DNA of 64,000 bases from a virus. Shown here piece by piece: positions 17,513-27,748 of this stretch. Under the pieces are notes generated by a model that was not told the origin of the DNA, ran no database searches, and saw only the letters and a program-made list of their open reading frames with translations. Position 1 is the first letter of the stretch. Each line of letters begins with the position of its first letter. The stretch covers positions 1-64,000 of the IMG/VR virus record IMGVR_UViG_3300042565_001021; one strand, written 5' to 3'. A program made the translations under genes and the position numbers.

Positions 17513-18214
17513 TTAGGCCCAGAAGCTAGGTGCGCGGTTCTTAGTAGGAGCTCCGGTACTCTGGTAGTGTATGTCGACCATGTGAATAAACGGGTCAGGT
17601 ACTAGCCCGCCACTAACTGTTATGTCGTTAGAGTCAAGGAATAAACGACACTGAATCAAACCATCAACCTCTAAGTCTGTTGTATTAAGAAGAACACCTG
17701 ATCCACCCGGAGTAGAAGCTAGTCCTTCAGCGATCATATGCTGGTATTGGGTAGTGCTTGCGTTTTGAGAAACAGACACTGTAATAGGTGCTGGGAAAGC
17801 AGCCTGGTCGTGTCCTCTAGCATACATTAACTCAAACCCCCACGTTGTTGATCCACCGGTTACCAATGTACCTGTGTGTGACCAGTGAACGTGTATGTAT
17901 AAATTTGTTCCCATAGCGTAATCATGCGGCATATGGAAATCAACGCGCGCGCATTCCCCTTCGACAACTTGAACCGCGTGTATTCCGCCACGATATACTT
18001 GCCGGCTTCCTTAACCAGCCAGTCCGTAGATTTGAAGAGCACCTGTTAAATCGTGCCACCCAAATGTTTCTGATCCATTTGGCCCAATTTTAAGCCCCTT
18101 ACCCTGGGTCTTTGGAACCATTAGGTTAACACCATCACGGAGGTCCGTGAAGTTCGTGTCCATTTCAGCGTGGGTTAGTTCTGATCCCTTAACATTTCGT
18201 AGTGTGATAGTCAT
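17513..18214 (-). pseudogene. tail-fibre-like gene interrupted by an in-frame TAA
   Basis: One reading frame of 234 codons runs through this interval with a single TAA at 18011-18013. The first 67 residues (MTITLRNVKGSELTHAEMDT, then NFTDLRDGVN) are a common fibre/neck N-terminus. After the stop the same frame continues GSRQVYRGGIHAVQ, FHMPHDYAMG and on to FWA. Protein sense on both sides of the stop and the unchanged frame show a single ancestral gene. The downstream ATG at 17932 has no ribosome binding site. The stop lies in TAAGGAAG, itself RBS-like. It may be a true nonsense mutation, readthrough or a sequence error. Confidence 0.75.
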
Positions 18215-18219
18215 ACGTA

Positions 18220-18253
18220 TTCCTATGAGTGTAGCTAGTATTTATCATAGGAA
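18220..18253 (-). promoter_or_regulatory. late promoter inside an RBS-sequestering hairpin
   Basis: On the minus strand TTCCTATGA and TCATAGGAA are perfect 9-bp arms around a 16-base loop. The late box GATAAATA (18239-18246) begins at the edge of the left arm. The right arm contains the ribosome binding site TAGGAA, 5 bases before the ATG at 18214. Read-through RNA would hide the RBS; RNA started at the late box would lack the left arm. Confidence 0.65.
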
Positions 18254-18266
18254 AAATTACTACGAA

Positions 18267-18494
18267 CTATTGTGTAGGGCCATGTCCCATACTCATCACC
18301 TTCATAACCATTACAGTCTGTTTAAGCGCAGCTAATTCGGCAGCTAACATAGCGACCTGACCTTGTAATCCGTGAATCTTATCCACGTTTACTTGCTGTT
18401 CAGCTTGGATCACTTTCAATTGTCCTACTAACGCAGCGACATTCTTCGTGTTTACGTGTAGCTGTGTTAGCTTATCGTTTTCCATTTCGCTCAT
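18267..18494 (-). CDS. small coiled-coil protein
   Basis: 75 residues with heptad-like repeats of hydrophobic residues over almost the whole length (LVGQLKVIQAEQQ ... LQGQVAMLAAELAALKQTV). Probably oligomeric; function unknown. It starts 4 bases after the upstream fibre-like gene and the late hairpin promoter of the next gene lies downstream. Confidence 0.7.
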   Translation of the reverse strand: MSEMENDKLTQLHVNTKNVAALVGQLKVIQAEQQVNVDKIHGLQGQVAMLAAELAALKQTVMVMKVMSMGHGPTQ

Positions 18495-18497
18495 AGT

Positions 18498-20318
18498 TTA
18501 TTCATCCGGAATTAGTTGTACAGTTGTTGAGAATCCGAGAGTAGAGCTAACAGATCCTGATATGTTTGAAGTCTTGTAATACGGTGATCCTGAACTTTTT
18601 CTTGCCCATCCAGTGACTGGTTGTGCTGACGCAAATACTCGAGACATAGTAATGTCCCCGGTTACATTAGTCAGACCACTTAATACCACAAAGGTAGATT
18701 TTATCGTTCCTGTTGGATTAGAACCAGGGGCGGACGGCAACGTGTAAGTGTATGTGTTTGTTCCTGTGTTAGTAATCGAGAACACTCCGTTATTTTGATA
18801 ATGACTTGCTCCTTTAATCAATACCTTATCGTTTGTTGCTAGTCCGTGCGAGGTATGTGTAACAGTTGCAGTAGTGCCTGAGTTTGTTATCGTTACTGTT
18901 ACGTTATACGGGAATGGTCCTCCGGTGTCAGCAGCAAGCAGAACATTAGCATTCTCGATTGCTGTGCCGGCTATGGTGGTTACTTTAACGGAAGCTGAAA
19001 CTAATCCAGCAATAACAGTCACAGTCGCCCCGGCGGTTCGTACGCTTGGAACAGTACCACCTGTAATGGTCAAATTCATGGACCCGGTCGCAATATTTAC
19101 ATACACAGCCTCATTACCCGTGCTACCGTTTCCAGCAGCATATCCTGACCAGGTGTTATTAGTCAGGGTCATGTCGGCAGCGGTACCTGTGATCTCTAAC
19201 CCATGTCCCGTGCCACCACTGGTGAATGTTGACCCTGTGACCAAAGCTGCTCCAGCTGGTGATGCAGCTATGACAGCAGATGCAGCAGAATTAGCATTGA
19301 TGACACAGTTGGTTAGAGTTGCTCCTTGCAGGGTTATAGCCCCGGTTTGTCTCCAGGTGCACCCCGTGGCTGTTACGTTGGCGTTGAGAGTGGATATACC
19401 AATCTTAGAGAATGAGCACGATGTTAAGTTTCCGTCTGTGCTGCTATTGTTGAACACTAGTCTACCTGGATTGTTTGTTCCGATAGCTTCGACAGTAACG
19501 TTAGTCCAGTTTACCACGGTCGATGCATGATCAGCTATTAACTGAGTAAAGTCAGTCAGGGAATGTGGGGTATCTACTAGAAGGATTATTTTATTAGAGT
19601 CATCGAAGTGACACTGTGTGGCCGTCCCTGCATTATTCTGCCCCATCACAAATCTACCCTGTAATTCATATACAGGTCCACCCAGTGCCGTAAATATACC
19701 CCACCGAGCCGAAATAGCATCGTTTGCTGAAGCCGCTCCAGCGAATGTTGCTGGGGATGCAATCTCCCCTGCGGTTATATACATTCCTGTACCGTGTCTT
19801 ATTGCATCTACGCCAAGGTTTACTGATTTAACAGTACCAGTAATGTTTGCTGTGGCACCAAAGTATTGAGGATTTGCGCCAGGCGAACCTGTCAGGGTCC
19901 GATACGGTGCCGAAGCGTTTGAAGTTGTTACGTACCGAATCGGATAACATTTACCTACTCGCCCAGTGGCGCCGTAGGTCTCAGATCCTTCTACGTGGAA
20001 CTTGTTGTATGCGGTTGTTGATGTGCCTAATACTATTCCTAGGCCACGGTTAGCTAGTGTATTCGTTAATCCAGGTGTAGCTAAGAACACCCATACGAAA
20101 AAGTGTGTGTTAGTACCTGGAGTAATGGTTGAACCAAAGTTGTAAACTTGCCCCTTTTCCGCATCAGATACTTGTTTATCAACGCAGTTGGTTCCTTGCA
20201 TACGGAAGTCATTACCAATGCCCAGACCAGATGTGCCACCACCCAGTGCCGACCAACCAGTAACACTCTCAGCCAGAGTTATATCTGTCAAGTCTTCCGT
20301 GTATGATGGTACTGCCAT
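18498..20318 (-). CDS. tail fibre / virion structural protein
   Basis: 606 residues, rich in Thr, Ala, Gly and Asn. The central part (about residues 240-420) repeats short strands such as GNLTSCSFSKIGISTLNANV and TNCVINANSAASA, a beta-helix pattern. A following module (VTVTITNSGTTATVTHTSHG, DKVLIKGASHY) resembles Ig-like or ubiquitous phage fibre modules. No enzymatic residues seen. Short spacing on both sides indicates the same late operon. Confidence 0.7.
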   Translation of the reverse strand: MAVPSYTEDLTDITLAESVTGWSALGGGTSGLGIGNDFRMQGTNCVDKQVSDAEKGQVYNFGSTITPGTNTHFFVWVFLATPGLTNTLANRGLGIVLGTSTTAYNKFHVEGSETYGATGRVGKCYPIRYVTTSNASAPYRTLTGSPGANPQYFGATANITGTVKSVNLGVDAIRHGTGMYITAGEIASPATFAGAASANDAISARWGIFTALGGPVYELQGRFVMGQNNAGTATQCHFDDSNKIILLVDTPHSLTDFTQLIADHASTVVNWTNVTVEAIGTNNPGRLVFNNSSTDGNLTSCSFSKIGISTLNANVTATGCTWRQTGAITLQGATLTNCVINANSAASAVIAASPAGAALVTGSTFTSGGTGHGLEITGTAADMTLTNNTWSGYAAGNGSTGNEAVYVNIATGSMNLTITGGTVPSVRTAGATVTVIAGLVSASVKVTTIAGTAIENANVLLAADTGGPFPYNVTVTITNSGTTATVTHTSHGLATNDKVLIKGASHYQNNGVFSITNTGTNTYTYTLPSAPGSNPTGTIKSTFVVLSGLTNVTGDITMSRVFASAQPVTGWARKSSGSPYYKTSNISGSVSSTLGFSTTVQLIPDE

Positions 20319-20321
20319 TTA

Positions 20322-20660
20322 TTACGTCACCTTTGTGCTCAGACCCTGGTCCTTCGTAATGAGGGCTGCGATAGCAGTTTCAATGCTCTTAAACGCCATA
20401 ATCAACGTTGGGTCTCCGGCTGCGTATTCTTTCATTGCCATAGTTAAAAAGTCGTCTATCTCAATCTCTATTTCTTCAGGACGATAATGTCGCTTGTTGT
20501 CTGCGTCTACACCGAATAAACGATAAACGATCATAATATGATAGTTTGGCGACAGTAAGTGATTTTCCTGAAGAGGCTGAGTAATATTTAGCCTGACTAA
20601 ATGTACTTTCTTATATTCAAGTACCGGAACAGCCGCTGCGTTAGTAACTTCAATTCCCAC
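20322..20660 (-). CDS. hypothetical virion-associated protein
   Basis: 112 residues, mixed alpha/beta, no recognised domain. The start is GTG, chosen for AGGAG 7 bases upstream. The gene lies directly downstream of a strong terminator hairpin, so either terminator read-through or an unseen promoter must serve it. Confidence 0.65.
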   Translation of the reverse strand: MGIEVTNAAAVPVLEYKKVHLVRLNITQPLQENHLLSPNYHIMIVYRLFGVDADNKRHYRPEEIEIEIDDFLTMAMKEYAAGDPTLIMAFKSIETAIAALITKDQGLSTKVT

Positions 20661-20675
20661 GTAGGTTCTCCTAAA

Positions 20676-20703
20676 ATAAGGGAGAGGAAATCCTCTCCCT
20701 TAT
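20676..20703 (-). terminator. intrinsic terminator after 20711-23134
   Basis: Perfect 12-bp stem ATAAGGGAGAGG / CCTCTCCCTTAT with a 4-base loop, followed on the minus strand by TTTTA. It begins 8 bases after the stop codon of the upstream structural gene. Confidence 0.85.
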
Positions 20704-20710
20704 AGTCGTA

Positions 20711-23134
20711 TTACGCATCTGGCGTTCTAATAGCAGCAGACGAACCTGGGAACGACGCTGGTGATTCGAACGTCTTGATAGCGTCAGTGTAGCTGTTTCC
20801 TGACGTACCACCGAATCTAACGCGAGCGTACAATGCTCTTGGTGTCGAATAAACTGCGGAGTACGTAGCTGAGACTGATTCGCCTTCTACAAGAACTCCG
20901 TTACCTGCCGATGCGTTGTTAACGTTAAACGCGGTAGACGTAATAGTAAATCGCGTTTTACCGGCCGTCGGTGTACCTGCTGTAACAGCAGAGTACGCTA
21001 CACGGATCCAGACACCTAGATCATTTTCAATCTGTAGGAATCCAGTTGTCGGAGTAGCGAACGCTGTAGTAATATCTACGGCAGTAGTTGTAGCACTTGT
21101 CAATGACGAATTCAACACGTACGGCTGAGTTACAGTACCGACTAGTTCATCAAGATAAGCGATAAACAAATTATTACCGGCAGTAGCATTCACTGTTCCA
21201 AAGTCTTCGTTGCCGTCAGTGGTATCGACAGTAAACGTTGTCTTACCTGCAGGAGAATTTAATGCTCTTGCGGTATAGTGAAGTCTTCTGTAGTTACCTA
21301 AGTTATCAGCAACTCGAATATAACCAGAACTTGGAGTATCGCCTGCGGCAATAGCATTGGCTACCACTGATACGACGTTGTTGGTTGATAAAGTCACATC
21401 TAATGCGAACTGGTTCAGCTGAATTGTGTTGCTCGATTCTGGACCAACGATAACATAGTCGAGACCAGCAGCAAGACCAGTTACAGAGAATGTTCTGTTG
21501 TCTGGTGGAGTAATCTGGGTGTTAGTTAAGTCGAACACCTTGTCAGTAGCCGCTAAGTCTGTAGCTTCAAGTCCGAGACCGTAAGCACCAATAAGAGCTG
21601 AGCCAGTTGATACACCACAGAACGGGAAGGATAACGCACGTTCAGTTACAGTTACGTTAACAGCACAAGTAGCACCAGAAGTTCCGCCGGTTATTGTCTG
21701 CCCATCCGTTGGAGCAACACCAGTTAATAACTGGATCCATATCTTAGTTGCTGCGTTAACATCATTGACAGCAAGCATCTGACCAGTACCGCCGGACCAG
21801 CTAACTGCTTCGAACGGGCTAAAGTCTGTTACGCTTGGAGTATCTACGTTGATTTCATGAGTGATACCACGGAACAGTTCACCGTTTAGTCCGTACAATG
21901 TTTCGCTTGTTCCTTGTCTCGACACCCACTTCATTCTTTCATAGAATTGGTTAATGGTGTAGGTAGACTTATCCCACTTCGAGTAGTAGTATTCATCTGT
22001 TAGGTTATTATCAACGTCGATAGCATTGTACCCTTCGACAGTATTTGTGATACCAGTGTAGCCCGCAATAGTAGCTATCGCAGTAGCATTGTTCAAGTCA
22101 TTAGCATACGATAGAGCCATAACGTTGTTACCACGCGATGTTCCGTTAATTTTGAACTCTGAATATGTTTTGCCCCAAACGCGAGTCTGTCCAAGCAAAC
22201 GTCGTCCGTCTATGTCCGTTGTTGTTCTAACTTTTTGCATGAAACGGTGTGAGATACCGTTTCCAGAATCTGGGTTTATCCCCTTGTAGCGGTTATAGTA
22301 AATCGGTTCACTGCCTGCTGTTGCACTAGCAAGTACAGGAGTAACTGTTAAAGCGTTTGTAGCAATTGAGACGACCGTGTAATTCGTAGTGTGACTTGCA
22401 GTAGTAATACGAAGTTGGCCGCCAACGTGGAATAGTGTTCCGTTTGATACGTTAAGGACAGCTTGCGACGCAGCATTAACACCGCTAACTGTTGCTGCGC
22501 TAAGTGTCTTTGGATATTCATTCCAGAAGTCAGAAGCAATAACTGCTGCATTCTGAACAATTTGTAAGTCCATGCCTGCACCAGCAATGACGACCAATCC
22601 GTCCCAGATATCTGTACCGCCACCCTGGATGATTGATCCGTCATACAAATGCTCGGACGCTGTCTGATCAATGTTAAAGCTGTTGATAAGCGTAACGATG
22701 TTATCAGTTGATCGTTCTGATGGAGTTCTGTCAGTGATGTCTAGATAATCGTTAGAGCTTGCTGAACTCAGTGCTGCAGACGCGTTGTCTGCTAAGTCAG
22801 ATAGCCAACGGTGAAAAGAAATGACAGTGTGATATCCAGACGCTTGTCCTGTTACGGCTGTTGCAGCCGCAACAGTCTGTGAGTTGTTTACCGTGTAAGT
22901 ACCCGCTCCGCCGTCACCTGTACCGATAGCAGTAATCTTTGTTCCTGCTGTTATACCGGTTCCAGTAATCATCTGGCCAACGCCAAAAGATCCTGAACCA
23001 GATCCTGAAATTGTTAGTGTAGTTGTAGCAATTTCGCAAGTCCAGCCACCGGACGTAGCACCAACACCGTGGTCGGATCCTACGTATCTGATGTCGCCTG
23101 CTGATGTTACGGTGAAGTCGTCTAAAATAGCCAT
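20711..23134 (-). CDS. large virion structural protein (fibre-like)
   Basis: 807 residues, rich in Thr, Ala and Ser, with no membrane segment. An N-terminal module ([20 protein letters not shown], then [20 protein letters not shown]) resembles a repeat used in phage virion proteins, and a tandem pair near the C-terminus ([19 protein letters not shown] and [19 protein letters not shown]) shows internal duplication of about 95 residues. First gene of a late unit: tandem late boxes at 23163-23178, AAGGAG before the ATG, and a strong terminator directly after the stop, suggesting high expression. Confidence 0.75.
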   Translation of the reverse strand: MAILDDFTVTSAGDIRYVGSDHGVGATSGGWTCEIATTTLTISGSGSGSFGVGQMITGTGITAGTKITAIGTGDGGAGTYTVNNSQTVAAATAVTGQASGYHTVISFHRWLSDLADNASAALSSASSNDYLDITDRTPSERSTDNIVTLINSFNIDQTASEHLYDGSIIQGGGTDIWDGLVVIAGAGMDLQIVQNAAVIASDFWNEYPKTLSAATVSGVNAASQAVLNVSNGTLFHVGGQLRITTASHTTNYTVVSIATNALTVTPVLASATAGSEPIYYNRYKGINPDSGNGISHRFMQKVRTTTDIDGRRLLGQTRVWGKTYSEFKINGTSRGNNVMALSYANDLNNATAIATIAGYTGITNTVEGYNAIDVDNNLTDEYYYSKWDKSTYTINQFYERMKWVSRQGTSETLYGLNGELFRGITHEINVDTPSVTDFSPFEAVSWSGGTGQMLAVNDVNAATKIWIQLLTGVAPTDGQTITGGTSGATCAVNVTVTERALSFPFCGVSTGSALIGAYGLGLEATDLAATDKVFDLTNTQITPPDNRTFSVTGLAAGLDYVIVGPESSNTIQLNQFALDVTLSTNNVVSVVANAIAAGDTPSSGYIRVADNLGNYRRLHYTARALNSPAGKTTFTVDTTDGNEDFGTVNATAGNNLFIAYLDELVGTVTQPYVLNSSLTSATTTAVDITTAFATPTTGFLQIENDLGVWIRVAYSAVTAGTPTAGKTRFTITSTAFNVNNASAGNGVLVEGESVSATYSAVYSTPRALYARVRFGGTSGNSYTDAIKTFESPASFPGSSAAIRTPDA

Positions 23135-23162
23135 CTAAATCTCCTTGTTTGAGCTCTTACTC

Positions 23163-23178
23163 TATTTATCTATTTATT
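23163..23178 (-). promoter_or_regulatory. tandem late promoter boxes
   Basis: On the minus strand AATAAATA is directly followed by GATAAATA. The nearer box lies about 29 bases before the ATG of the 807-residue structural gene. Confidence 0.65.
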
Positions 23179-23214
23179 GAATATTGTCGTCTAATACTAA
23201 GTAAACTGGCATGC

Positions 23215-24903
23215 TCACGGGCTAACCTTCTTTTTGTTTTTCTTGTTCCATGCTTGTCGTGCCATTTGATCGCGATGCGGAGAGTTAGGGGTAATACCAG
23301 TTAGCTTTTCGTAATAGGCAGAAATTTTAGCCCATTCGTCGTCGTTTGCTTTGGCTTGTTCTTTTGGCGGGCCCTTGACTTCATACATTTCCTTGCCGTC
23401 TTTTTTAACAGTCTTTGGATCTTTTGGTGCCTCTTTATCAAGCCCTGTCTTCTTCTTGTAATCGGACATTTGCTTTGCTTTTACTGCTTTTTCGTTCCAC
23501 GGAGTATCAGCAAACGGGTCTTTGCCTTTGCTTTCGCCTACTTGTGTTGCATCAGCCGCTTTCTTTTCTGCCCGTTTCTTTTGACGCCACTTATCGTTAG
23601 CAATCATTTTCTTTAATTTACGGGCATCTTCTTCTCTTTCTTTCTTAGCCTGAGCAGCAAGTCTTTCTTTCTTTGTTGGGAGAGCCATAAACTTATCGTA
23701 TGCGTTTTGTATAAATCCTTCGTTAGCGAAGTCACGCGGGTTACCTGTTGCAGCAGCATCTTTGAATGGTTTCTCTACTTTTTTAGTCTTACGTTGCCAT
23801 ACGCTATAATCTTTTCCTGATTGCTCGCCTGCTTGTTTTAGTTCCCATCCAAGTCCCTTAGGACGTTGACCGTTCGGTGCTTTGGTTTGCTCAGCAGCAC
23901 CTTTGCCGCCTTCTTTACGCCACTTAGCTAGTTCAGACAGGTTATTAGGATCAACCACCTTAGGTGCTTTTACTTTCTTCTTGTCTGCTGTTGGCTTTTG
24001 ATTCTTCTTCGGATAGATCTTATCGTCGGAGTATTTCTCGTTGCTTACATAGTCTTCGTATGCTTTAGTTAATGCTTCGATCAAGGCATCTTCGGTGTCG
24101 TAGTCTTTGCTGTTAAACTGTGGCATTGGCTTGTTCAAGTCGGCAACTCGTTGATCTTTTGGTGATAGCTGGTCTTGCTGACCCATCTTAGCTAATTCTC
24201 GTGTTGCTGCTAATCGTCTTGCTGCAGGTGATAGACCAGGCACTTGAAACACGCTTTGTGGTTTATCGTCTGGTGTAGCCATGTCAAGAGCGACATCAGG
24301 TGCTTCTTCGAGACCATCTTCAGTTTGAAACTTGGATTCCGACGATGTTAGTGTGTCGGCATATCGGCGAGCAGCACGGTCATCGCGACCATTGCGTAGG
24401 GCTCGTTGGTAATGTTGTTGCCAAACTCCGCGCTGTTCTCGATTCTCACGGTCCGGCAATCTAGCTTTAGCAGTAGCTTGGTTCAACTCTGTTGCTGGGC
24501 TTTCGCCGATAGCATTTTGTCCGTCGTATACGCCAGTTTTTGTTTGCCCTTTTGAATTCATAAGCTGATACTTAAAGGTCCCTGGTTCATCGCCTGGGCC
24601 AATTCCAGACAGCTTGTAGTCTGGGAAGGTCTGACTAACGTATGAAAAAAGCTGATTATAAGCTTCGTCGCTCATAAACTCACCGTCAGAAAGATCATCG
24701 TTTTCCGACTCACCAACTAGCTTATCCTTAAACGGATGTTCGCCCTCGGCACTCTCGCGCTTGTAAGGCTTGCCAAGGAATTTACCGGAACCCTTAGGAG
24801 CTTTAACTCCCTGGTCTACTTGGTCGCCAGGCTTTTGTTCTGGCTCTCCTGCGAAGTCTATTGCTTCGATCAGTTTCTTCATGTTGTCTTTATGGTTGTT
24901 CAT
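23215..24903 (-). CDS. putative internal head protein, Lys/Glu/Gln-rich
   Basis: 562 residues of low-complexity, highly charged sequence with many Lys-, Glu-, Asp- and Gln-rich stretches; mostly disordered. I chose ATG 24903 because it overlaps the upstream TGA as ATGA. The N-terminus (NMKKLIEAIDFAG) carries LIE followed by Ala, matching the gp21-type cleavage consensus, and further candidate sites (VGE-S, IGE-S) occur inside. Likely packaged in the capsid, but no function can be given. Confidence 0.65.
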   Translation of the reverse strand: MNNHKDNMKKLIEAIDFAGEPEQKPGDQVDQGVKAPKGSGKFLGKPYKRESAEGEHPFKDKLVGESENDDLSDGEFMSDEAYNQLFSYVSQTFPDYKLSGIGPGDEPGTFKYQLMNSKGQTKTGVYDGQNAIGESPATELNQATAKARLPDRENREQRGVWQQHYQRALRNGRDDRAARRYADTLTSSESKFQTEDGLEEAPDVALDMATPDDKPQSVFQVPGLSPAARRLAATRELAKMGQQDQLSPKDQRVADLNKPMPQFNSKDYDTEDALIEALTKAYEDYVSNEKYSDDKIYPKKNQKPTADKKKVKAPKVVDPNNLSELAKWRKEGGKGAAEQTKAPNGQRPKGLGWELKQAGEQSGKDYSVWQRKTKKVEKPFKDAAATGNPRDFANEGFIQNAYDKFMALPTKKERLAAQAKKEREEDARKLKKMIANDKWRQKKRAEKKAADATQVGESKGKDPFADTPWNEKAVKAKQMSDYKKKTGLDKEAPKDPKTVKKDGKEMYEVKGPPKEQAKANDDEWAKISAYYEKLTGITPNSPHRDQMARQAWNKKNKKKVSP

Positions 24904-27368
24904 CGTGTTGGTTTCCAAGGGTTTGGTCTAGGTGTTACGTTGCCTGCTTTATCTATATCGTAGAACGGTGAATTGTCACTTACACGTGAAAAATTGTGAC
25001 CTTGTTTCTTCATAATTTCTACGTCATACAATTGGTCAGCTTGTGTATCATCCCAATATTGTGCTAAGGCGCCATAGAAGTCAGTCTTATCGAACTTCCT
25101 AAATGCTCTGTTAACAATGTCCATATCTAGCCCGCGTTTTTCTAACCACGGATACAAATGGTCACCTGGGTCACCGTCTGGGAAAGAATTACCAATGGCG
25201 TCTTGTGCTTTTTGGTAGATAGCGTCAAGTGTATATCCTTTGTATTTCTTAGGAGGTGGTTTGTATCCAGGAGCTAACTTAGCTGCGGCTTTAGCTGCAC
25301 GAGCTGCTCTTTGCTGTTCTTTACGCTGATAGATTGCTTCTTTTTCCTTAGCAATCGCATCTGCGTTAGCTGGGTGGTTAGGGTTTAGCTTTCCGCCAGC
25401 TAAGGTCCTAGGAATGATCTTTGGCTTTAGCTCGTTAAGCTGCGATTCTGCCATTCCAATGCCTTCGCCGATTTTGCTCTTCTTCTTCTTCACTTTAGTT
25501 TCCTTTACACGCTTCTGTGGTTGAGCAAACAAGTTACCTGCTGGACCTGAAGCAATAGCACCGGCACACGATGCGCCGCCGGAAGCGTCTTCGCCAAAGG
25601 TCTGGCGGTACGAGTTCTTACCCATACCATACTTGTTGCCGATAACTTGATGACCTTCGCCAGCTAGCAGCAAGTCGTACATCATTTTAATGATAGCTAG
25701 TCTGCTATTTTTTTGCTCAAGGTTGCGACTAAACCAACTTACTTTTTCTGGTTTCATCTGGTGTTGGCTAGAAGTTGATATTAGCTCCATGCAACGTGCT
25801 TTCAGCGTAGGAACATCAGTTATCTTCTCTAATGCTTTAATGTCTTCTGGGGAAAAGTTGCTTTCCGGGCGAGGATCAGCACCGGCTTCCGACATCTTAG
25901 ACTTGTTAAAGTCTCGTGTTGCCTGATTGAAGCGTGACTTAGGTTTAGCACTTGCTTTTACCAGCTGATCGAAGTGCACGAACCATCCGCGACCTTGCTT
26001 GTCGCCAATCCAGCACTTCTTACGCTCTGGATCACATTGTGACACAGTAAAGATCTCGTTGCCCGGCTCGTCTGAGTATTCGTCCTTTAATCTGACACGA
26101 GCACCGTCGCTAAACGAGACAGATCTTTCTCTCGTTTCTTCTTTAACCGACCGCCCTAATGTTTTTGCCCAGGCCGCTGTTATTCTATCATTGGTTAGGT
26201 CGTCTTGTTGCCACTTACGAGAATTTGGCTCTGACGCAATTTCCGGACGATGTTGCATCAGACCGTAATCGTATGGCTTGCCTTCTTTGCGACCAGGTTT
26301 TGTTTTGTGATACTCAGCGTCTAGATCGTTAGATTCGTCCATGCCCGGAGTCTTCTTAGAGATTAGCACATTCTTTTGACGGACCTCTTTTGTTTCTCCG
26401 CTGTCTAGCTTGATCCACACCATTGTGATGAACGGGACCATTTGGCTAAATGTGTGTTCGCGGCACAGACGGATTACTTCACCTACTTCGTTTGTTCCTT
26501 TAATCTTAGCACGACGAGCAATCCACGGATGGTTAGCAATCTCGCCCGACTTAACTTCGTCTAATGTTTCTTCCTCGTTAAACACGTTACCGTATTCGTC
26601 TGGCTGACGCTTTTGATGATTGCCGTACTCGTCATCGTCAAATGGGTTACTTGCTGCCTTCATTCTGTCTAGGTTAGCCTTACGAGTTGCTGCCGCTTGT
26701 GACGCCGGAATCTCACGCATGTTGCCTGCGTTATCGTAAACCCAACGTCCACCTTCCTCTCCTAGATGTGCTTTGTTCCATGCCTTTTGTGTCCTGCCTG
26801 CCGCTCGTTCGTGACGACCAGACGCAGTATTAGGTTCGCCGTGCGCATCTTCTATGTCTTTATGTGACTGTGCTAAATCATCGTGCTTGGCTAGCTGAAT
26901 AGCTGTTCTGGCATTGCCTAGAACATTACTACGCACAAACCTTCTAGCCTTGTCAAACATGCCTGCTTCAGTTAGTTTAACTGTAATTGCCTCTAACAGC
27001 TCCTTGTCACCCTTTGCTACAGCTTCCATGTAGATAGTGTTTAGGTCAAGGATCCTTTGCTCGAACGCAGGTGTTCCTGGAGATAGTCTGCCTTGCTTTG
27101 CTGACTCTAAGTCACGGGTTCCAAGTACCTCAGCATCCCAACGATCGCAAAACTTTTCCATTTGGGCAGCATTCTTAAATGTCTTTGTCCATGGCTTACG
27201 CTCTAGTCCACGAATACCGTGTGCTTCAAACGGTGAATCACCTTTAGCTTCGGATACCTTCTTAGTGCCGCACAGCTTACACTCTCCATTAGAGCCTGTA
27301 GAAGTATTAGTCTGACACTTTGGGCACTTCTCGTTTACGCCTTCGTTTAAAATTTCAGTTGGTTTCAT
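24900..27368 (-). CDS. putative internal head protein with N-terminal zinc ribbon
   Basis: 822 residues. The start MKPTEILNEG fits a capsid-targeting peptide with cleavage after LNE. It is followed by a CPKCQ...CKLCG zinc ribbon (about residues 15-36). The rest is charged and repetitive, including a Gly/Ala patch DASGGASCAGAIASGPAGNL typical of such proteins in T4-like cyanophages, an SH3-like stretch (GARVRLKDEYSDEPGNEIF) and a Lys-rich tail. A late box lies at 27387-27394. Confidence 0.65.
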   Translation of the reverse strand: MKPTEILNEGVNEKCPKCQTNTSTGSNGECKLCGTKKVSEAKGDSPFEAHGIRGLERKPWTKTFKNAAQMEKFCDRWDAEVLGTRDLESAKQGRLSPGTPAFEQRILDLNTIYMEAVAKGDKELLEAITVKLTEAGMFDKARRFVRSNVLGNARTAIQLAKHDDLAQSHKDIEDAHGEPNTASGRHERAAGRTQKAWNKAHLGEEGGRWVYDNAGNMREIPASQAAATRKANLDRMKAASNPFDDDEYGNHQKRQPDEYGNVFNEEETLDEVKSGEIANHPWIARRAKIKGTNEVGEVIRLCREHTFSQMVPFITMVWIKLDSGETKEVRQKNVLISKKTPGMDESNDLDAEYHKTKPGRKEGKPYDYGLMQHRPEIASEPNSRKWQQDDLTNDRITAAWAKTLGRSVKEETRERSVSFSDGARVRLKDEYSDEPGNEIFTVSQCDPERKKCWIGDKQGRGWFVHFDQLVKASAKPKSRFNQATRDFNKSKMSEAGADPRPESNFSPEDIKALEKITDVPTLKARCMELISTSSQHQMKPEKVSWFSRNLEQKNSRLAIIKMMYDLLLAGEGHQVIGNKYGMGKNSYRQTFGEDASGGASCAGAIASGPAGNLFAQPQKRVKETKVKKKKSKIGEGIGMAESQLNELKPKIIPRTLAGGKLNPNHPANADAIAKEKEAIYQRKEQQRAARAAKAAAKLAPGYKPPPKKYKGYTLDAIYQKAQDAIGNSFPDGDPGDHLYPWLEKRGLDMDIVNRAFRKFDKTDFYGALAQYWDDTQADQLYDVEIMKKQGHNFSRVSDNSPFYDIDKAGNVTPRPNPWKPTR

Positions 27369-27385
27369 GGTGGTTTCCGTTTATA

Positions 27386-27748
27386 CTATTTATGCTTCTG
27401 AATAACTACGATGGTCGGAGTGTCAGACTTACGAATATGGTCGGCTCTTACTACAGTATTAATATAAGCTAGCTGAACTTCGGGTGCCCCAAATGATGTA
27501 AACTTACATCCAAGTTCAATGCCTTGCACGTCATCTCTTACGTAAAACTGCGGGAAATGGATCATCTGCTTTAGTTCTGGTTTGAAGTTTTTTAGGCGGT
27601 TAATAATCCTAAGGATGTCATTCCATTTAACATTTCGATCAGGCAATGCTGCTTGTGTTGATACATGAGGCGACACACCATAGGTCATCCCGTTTCCGAT
27701 TACTCCTTTAAGGATAAATGCCTCAACTAGGAATTCCTTAGATAACAT
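27386..27748 (-). CDS. small putative internal virion protein
   Basis: 120 residues. ATG 27748 overlaps the upstream stop (TAATG). The N-terminus MLSKEFLVEAF contains LVE-Ala, a candidate prohead-protease site, and shares its first six residues with the gene directly upstream. The remainder is alpha/beta with no recognised domain. Confidence 0.65.
   Translation of the reverse strand: MLSKEFLVEAFILKGVIGNGMTYGVSPHVSTQAALPDRNVKWNDILRIINRLKNFKPELKQMIHFPQFYVRDDVQGIELGCKFTSFGAPEVQLAYINTVVRADHIRKSDTPTIVVIQKHK
27387..27394 (-). promoter_or_regulatory. late-type promoter box for 24900-27368
   Basis: CATAAATA on the minus strand in context GCATAAATAGTA, 18 bases before the ATG. The same context recurs at 31368-31375, and the box overlaps the 3' end of the upstream gene. 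Confidence 0.6.

Noticed and set aside
17860-18042. Separate 60-residue gene bridging the fibre-like gene
   Set aside because: It lies in another frame over sequence that makes good protein sense in the interrupted main frame.
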